This document shows positions 60,399 through 64,000 of a stretch of 64,000 nucleotides of DNA, in pieces; the stretch's first letter is position 1; each line of letters starts with the position of its first letter. Under the pieces are notes generated by a model. That model searched no databases. It saw only the letters and a program-made list of their open reading frames with translations, and was not told where the DNA came from. Origin of the DNA: Geoalkalibacter ferrihydriticus DSM 17813 (GTDB taxonomy: Bacteria > Desulfobacterota > Desulfuromonadia > Desulfuromonadales > Geoalkalibacteraceae); the NCBI RefSeq assembly GCF_000820505.1, contig NZ_JWJD01000001.1, positions 449,566 through 513,565 on the forward strand. The letters are read 5' to 3'. Position numbers and translations under genes: made by a program.

Positions 60399-60770
60399 AT
60401 GGCCACAAGCGTACTGATCATCGATGATTCCAACACCATGCGCAAAATCGTACAGCGCTCCCTGCGTCAGGCCGGTTTTGAATTCGGCAAGATCCTCGAA
60501 GCCGGCGACGGCCAGGAAGCCCTGTCGGTTCTGGCCGCCGAGCAGGTCGATCTGATTCTGTCCGACATCAACATGCCCAACATGGACGGGCTGGAGTTTT
60601 TGCGCCAGAAAGCGGCCAACGACGACATCAAGGACATTCCCGTGGTCATGATCACCACCGAGGCGGGCACTGACATCCTTGGCGAAGCCAAGGCGCTGGG
60701 CGCCAAAGGCAGCATCAAGAAACCCTTCACTGCCGACCAGGTACAGGACGTCCTCGGCGGTCTTATCTAA
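60399..60770 (+). CDS. cheY: Chemotaxis response regulator CheY
   Basis: 123 aa. LIIDDSNTMRKIVQRSL, phospho-Asp in ILSDINMPNMDGLEF, Thr in VMITTEAG and Lys in GSIKKPFTADQV match canonical CheY. ATG with CCAGGAGGT upstream. Output is FliM in the motor, whose CheY-binding peptide is present at 37.6 kb. Confidence 0.95.
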   Translation: MATSVLIIDDSNTMRKIVQRSLRQAGFEFGKILEAGDGQEALSVLAAEQVDLILSDINMPNMDGLEFLRQKAANDDIKDIPVVMITTEAGTDILGEAKALGAKGSIKKPFTADQVQDVLGGLI

Positions 60771-60792
60771 ACACTCGACAAAGGAGCCGACC

Positions 60793-61254
60793 GTGGATCT
60801 GGCAAAAACCATCAGCGACGCCACTCGGGAAATCTTCGAGACAATGATCATGACCGAGGTCATTCCCGGCGAACCCCGCAACGAGGGTTCGCAAAAATAC
60901 AGCTGCACGGTCTCAGGCATGGTCGGACTGGCGGGCCTGTTTAAAGGAATGATCGCCATTCACACCCCCGACGCCGTGGCCATGTCCATCACCAGCAGCT
61001 TTCTCGGCATGGATGTGGACGAAGTCAATGAAGATGTCACCGACGCCATCGGCGAGTTGGCCAACATGTTGGCGGGATCGGTGAAAATGGTCTTGTCGCA
61101 AAACGGCAAGGATATTACCCTGTCCATTCCCTCGACGATCACCGGCGAGGAGTATTGCATCAACTGCATTCTCGACACGGATCGCGTAATCATGCCTTTC
61201 ACCCTGGGCGAAGGACAGTTTTTGGTGGAAATTCAGGTGGAAAAACAGGCCTGA
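60793..61254 (+). CDS. CheX-family CheY-P phosphatase, copy 1
   Basis: 153 aa starting at GTG 60793 (AAGGAG upstream). DVTDAIGELANMLAGSVKMVL carries the E-x2-N phosphatase motif of CheX, with SSFLGMDVDE before it and the ISTIT-like strand region after. Placed 22 bases after cheY, as expected for a phosphatase of that regulator. Nearly the same length and pattern as the next gene. Confidence 0.88.
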   Translation: MDLAKTISDATREIFETMIMTEVIPGEPRNEGSQKYSCTVSGMVGLAGLFKGMIAIHTPDAVAMSITSSFLGMDVDEVNEDVTDAIGELANMLAGSVKMVLSQNGKDITLSIPSTITGEEYCINCILDTDRVIMPFTLGEGQFLVEIQVEKQA

Positions 61255-61326
61255 GCCCTGTTTTTTTACCCCCGGTATCAGGTGCACCATCTGCCGCCCG
61301 CAGCGCGGGCGGCCAGGGAGGAGAAT

Positions 61327-61788
61327 GTGGATCTCAAACCTTTGATCGTCACCGCAACCCGGTGCGTCTTTTCCACCATGCTCATGCTTGAGGTCAAGCC
61401 CGACCCGGAAGATGCATCCACGGAAGCCGCGTTCAAAGGCGGCATTACGGGCATGCTGGGCTTTTCCGGCGATTTCAGCGGGATGCTCAGCCTGCACTGC
61501 CCGGCCGAAGTGGCGACCGGCATCACCGGCAGCTTTCTCGGCATGGAAATCGAAGAAATCGATAATGATGTCAAAGACGCCATCGGTGAGATGGTCAACA
61601 TGCTCACCGGCAGCCTCAAGGAAGGTCTGGCCCATGTCGGCCAGGATATACGCCTGGCGATTCCTACCACCATCGTCGGGCGCTCCTTTCGCATCGCGAG
61701 CCAAAAAGCCGAAAACCGCATCTGCATTCCGTTTACTCTGGATGAAGGCAGGTTTTTCGTCGAAGTGAAATACCGGCAGACCACTTAA
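61327..61788 (+). CDS. CheX-family CheY-P phosphatase, copy 2
   Basis: 153 aa starting at GTG 61327 (AGGAGAAT upstream). DVKDAIGEMVNMLTGSLKEGL and GSFLGMEIEE correspond position for position to copy 1, so the two genes are a tandem duplication that has diverged. A 72-base gap separates them. Confidence 0.87.
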   Translation: MDLKPLIVTATRCVFSTMLMLEVKPDPEDASTEAAFKGGITGMLGFSGDFSGMLSLHCPAEVATGITGSFLGMEIEEIDNDVKDAIGEMVNMLTGSLKEGLAHVGQDIRLAIPTTIVGRSFRIASQKAENRICIPFTLDEGRFFVEVKYRQTT

Positions 61789-61807
61789 AAAAAGAAAGAA
61801 GCCTGAC

Positions 61808-63739
61808 GTGCAAAGGGCGGTAGTCGACAGCGTTCTCAAATCGGCGATGGCTAAAATCGCCGAAGAGGTCGCCAGCTTGATGGGCGAGGAATTCAAGCTT
61901 TCCGAACCTCGCTTTCAGGCGGTGACCAAGCCGGAGTTCTTTGCGACTCCGCGGGATAAGTGCGCCTACAGCCGGGTCAGCGGCAGCGGCGATTTCAGCG
62001 GCGAGGCGGCCATCATCCTGCCCCTCAAGGACGCCGTGCTGCTCGGCGGCACCCTGATCATGCTACCGGCCGACGAAGTGGCCGAAAAAATCAAGAATCC
62101 CACTCTGGATGGCGAGGAAGGCGATGCCTTCGGCGAGGTCGCCAACATCATCGTCGGCGCGGTGACGGCGGTTTTCGAAGATCTCTATCCGAAAAAGCTG
62201 CATTTCAAAAAAACCGAGAGCGAAGTTCTCATTCCCACCAAGGTCGACCTCGACGCCGATGCCCCCTTCCCTCCGGGCCATTATCATCTCAGCACCTCAA
62301 CCATGACTTTGGAAGGCAAGGCTCTCGGCGCCCTGGAGTTGCTGTTTCCCTTTGCGCTGCTCGGCCTGCCGGTGGCCGAAGAGAAAACCGCCGCCGCCCC
62401 ATCGCCGGCGGAACAGCCGGAAGCTGCGGCCGCCCAACGCAAAGCGCAAACCGAGGAGACCGCGACCAAGGCGGCGGCGCGCAAGGCACCGGACAGCTCG
62501 AACGAAGAGCGCCAGGCCGCGGCGCGCGTGGCCCAAAGCGCCGAGCCGGAATCCGCACCCGCTGAGCCCGCCGCAGCCGAGGCGCCTGAGCCAAGCGCGC
62601 CACCGGCGTCCGGAGTGGCCCGCAACATCGTCGACAACATCCTCGGCAACGCTTTCAAGGAAATCGCCAAGGATCTCTCAGATCTTACCGGCCAGCCGGT
62701 CAAATGCGCGGGCCCCGTCTTTCAACCCTTGACCAAGGCCGAATACCTGGCGCTACCCCGCGACAAGGGGGCTCTGGCGCGCATGGAAATCAACGGCGAC
62801 CATCAGGGCGAAGCCTTTCTCATCGTGCGTCAGCGTGATGCCATTCTGTTCGGCGGCACTCTCATCATGCTGCCCAACGAGGAGCTTGCGGCTAAAGTCA
62901 AGGCGAGTAAATTCGAGGGCGAGGAGGCCGATGCCTACGGTGAGGTCGCCAACATCATCACCGGCTCCTTGACCAAGATTCTTGAAGAACAGTACCCGCG
63001 CAAACTGCACCTCAAGCGTACCGAACTCGAGCCGTTGATCCCAACCAAGGTCGATCCCGAGGGTGCCACGCCCTTTGCCCCCGGCGAATACTACCTGGCC
63101 ACCTGTCAACTGGCCCTTGAAAAAAAGCCCCTGGGTGAACTCGACCTGCTCTTTCCCGCCGCAGCGCTCGATATCAAGTTTGACGAACCCAAAGCCCAGC
63201 CTGCGGCAAGCGCAACGCGCCAGGATCAGAGCAGCGCTTCGCGTCAGGCGGAAAACGCCGCCAGCGAGCGCGGCGTCACCCACGCCAATGCCATCAGCAG
63301 CTCGGATCTGGCTGCCTTGCAGGCGGCCGCAGCCGAGCCCGACGCTGAGGAGGCGGACCAGCAGCGGGGCACCGTTCTTGTTGTGGCCGAAACCGCCGAG
63401 GCCGGCGCCCCCTTTGGTCAGTTGCTGCAAACTCGGGGGCAGGAACACCAGATCATGCGCTTTCAGGACAATCTCAAACAGGTTATCAACGGCCACAAGG
63501 TTTACGGCGTTTTTCTGGTCATGAACCAGGTTTCCGAGCAGGGTTTCGCCACCGCCATCAAAATTAAATCGGCTCTGCCGAAAAATGTACCCCTGGTGAT
63601 GGCCGGCCCCGAGTGGACGCGCACCAGCGTCCTCAAGGCCGTGCGCTACGGGGTGCGCGACATCCTGGTGACCCCCGCCGACAGCAAGGAAATTGCCGAA
63701 AAACTCGGCCGCCACATGGTCGCGGCCACCGCACCCTGA
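61808..63739 (+). CDS. Duplicated CheC/CheX-like domains fused to a degenerate receiver
   Basis: 643 aa, GTG start at 61808 with a weak ribosome-binding site. Two similar halves: about residues 1-195 (DGEEGDAFGEVANIIVGAV) and 270-465 (EGEEADAYGEVANIITGSL), each with the E-x2-N motif, separated by an Ala/Pro/Glu-rich linker. Residues about 515-640 look like a receiver fold (GTVLVVAE, DILVTPAD) that lacks the acidic pair and phospho-Asp. A double phosphatase or CheY sponge tied to a pseudo-receiver is plausible. The last gene of the operon, ended by a terminator. Confidence 0.75.
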   Translation: MQRAVVDSVLKSAMAKIAEEVASLMGEEFKLSEPRFQAVTKPEFFATPRDKCAYSRVSGSGDFSGEAAIILPLKDAVLLGGTLIMLPADEVAEKIKNPTLDGEEGDAFGEVANIIVGAVTAVFEDLYPKKLHFKKTESEVLIPTKVDLDADAPFPPGHYHLSTSTMTLEGKALGALELLFPFALLGLPVAEEKTAAAPSPAEQPEAAAAQRKAQTEETATKAAARKAPDSSNEERQAAARVAQSAEPESAPAEPAAAEAPEPSAPPASGVARNIVDNILGNAFKEIAKDLSDLTGQPVKCAGPVFQPLTKAEYLALPRDKGALARMEINGDHQGEAFLIVRQRDAILFGGTLIMLPNEELAAKVKASKFEGEEADAYGEVANIITGSLTKILEEQYPRKLHLKRTELEPLIPTKVDPEGATPFAPGEYYLATCQLALEKKPLGELDLLFPAAALDIKFDEPKAQPAASATRQDQSSASRQAENAASERGVTHANAISSSDLAALQAAAAEPDAEEADQQRGTVLVVAETAEAGAPFGQLLQTRGQEHQIMRFQDNLKQVINGHKVYGVFLVMNQVSEQGFATAIKIKSALPKNVPLVMAGPEWTRTSVLKAVRYGVRDILVTPADSKEIAEKLGRHMVAATAP

Positions 63740-63764
63740 TTATTCCGGAAAGGCCCACGCAAAA

Positions 63765-63795
63765 AGCCCACTCCCTCGCGGGAATGGGCTTTGTT
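63765..63795. terminator. Bidirectional intrinsic terminator between the che operon and the convergent regulator
   Basis: AGCCCACTCCC / GGGAATGGGCT forms a stem with one internal mismatch around TCGC, flanked by AAAA and TTTG. It serves the chemotaxis operon on the plus strand and the convergent regulator gene on the minus strand. Confidence 0.85.
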
Positions 63796-63820
63796 ATTCG
63801 TCAAAATGGTTGCTGGTTGA

Positions 63821-64000
63821 TCAGTCTTTATTGCGCCCGACGCGAGCCAGAAAACTGTCGAGCTGCTTTTTCTTGATTTTTTCCAGAAGGGTGGTGCGCT
63901 TGAGATTCAGCAGCTCGGCCGCTTCTTTCTTGTTGCCGCCGGTACGGGTCAGAGCTTGCAGAATGAGGCGATCTTCAAAATCGCTCACCAGGGTATTGAA
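63821..64000 (-). CDS. C-terminus of a sigma-54-dependent activator (partial)
   Basis: Only the last 59 codons are in the window. SDFEDRLILQALTRTGGNKK and EAAELLNLKRTTLLEKIKKK form the Fis-type helix-turn-helix that ends NtrC-family activators; FleQ/FlrC-like flagellar regulators of this class have the same ending. Several sigma-54-like sites lie in the flagellar cluster, so a role as flagellar master activator is likely, but the receiver and AAA+ domains are outside the window. Partial at the start (5' end) of the gene. Confidence 0.85.
   Translation of the reverse strand, partial: FNTLVSDFEDRLILQALTRTGGNKKEAAELLNLKRTTLLEKIKKKQLDSFLARVGRNKD

Overview
The window looks like a chromosomal segment of a GC-rich, motile Desulfuromonadales-type bacterium (Geobacter, Desulfuromonas or Geoalkalibacter relatives). 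The reasons are the gene set and style of the flagellar cluster (FlhF/FlhG, stand-alone FlgJ rod-binding domain, CsrA-FliW, a two-CW cysteine module in CheA, several CheX/CheC-type proteins), sigma-54-type promoters, and the combination of kamA with moaC and radA. Species cannot be named from the sequence alone.

Layout. (1) 0.17-1.8 kb: mltG and plsY, housekeeping, minus strand. (2) 1.9-14.6 kb: accessory DNA bounded by three copies of the 3' half of tRNA-Pro (1876-1921, 5032-5076 and the intact gene 14534-14610). The first segment carries a MarR-type regulator and a P1B metal ATPase. The second carries two gene blocks that converge at 9.2 kb: a plus-strand block (unknown protein, QueC/QatC-like ATPase, XRE-ImmA regulator, PIN protein) and a minus-strand block of four nucleotide-related genes (exonuclease-DUF429-kinase fusion, short adenylosuccinate-synthetase homologue lacking the catalytic Asp, membrane-anchored dCTP deaminase/dUTPase-fold protein, deoxynucleoside-kinase-like protein). 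No integrase or transposase was recognised. (3) 14.7-18.5 kb: kamA, a PH-like membrane protein, moaC, radA. (4) 18.8-53.3 kb: a nearly complete flagellar gene cluster, all on the minus strand. (5) 53.7-63.7 kb: a plus-strand chemotaxis operon, cheA-cheR-cheB-cheD-HDOD-receiver-CheX-like-cheY-cheX-cheX-duplicated CheC/X-like. (6) 63.8-64.0 kb: the C-terminal Fis-type helix-turn-helix of a sigma-54 activator, cut by the window end.

How it works together. The flagellar genes appear to be read in a relay of transcription units. A divergent control region at 53.35-53.68 kb has a sigma-54-like site facing each way, one towards the TPR gene-flgBC-fliEFGHIJ-motE-fliK-flgD-flgE and one towards cheA. 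A terminator follows flgE, and a perfect sigma-54 site sits before motA-motB-fliLMNOPQR. A further sigma-54-like site precedes flhB-flhA-flhF-flhG-fliA. The rod and ring genes flgF-flgG-flgA-flgH-flgI-flgJ end at a strong terminator. The late genes flgM-flgN-flgK-flgL follow a sigma-28-like site, and csrA-fliW close the cluster. The truncated activator at the window end is a natural candidate for driving the sigma-54 sites. Flagellin, fliD, fliS, cheW and receptor genes are not in the window.

The most unusual material is the 9.2-14.2 kb nucleotide operon. Its PurA/PurZ-like, dCTP-deaminase-like and two kinase-like activities, with a nuclease fusion, sit on an AT-richer island beside QueC-like and XRE-ImmA/PIN genes. 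This suggests an uncharacterised nucleotide-modifying or nucleotide-depleting anti-phage system. That function is inference, not something the sequence proves.
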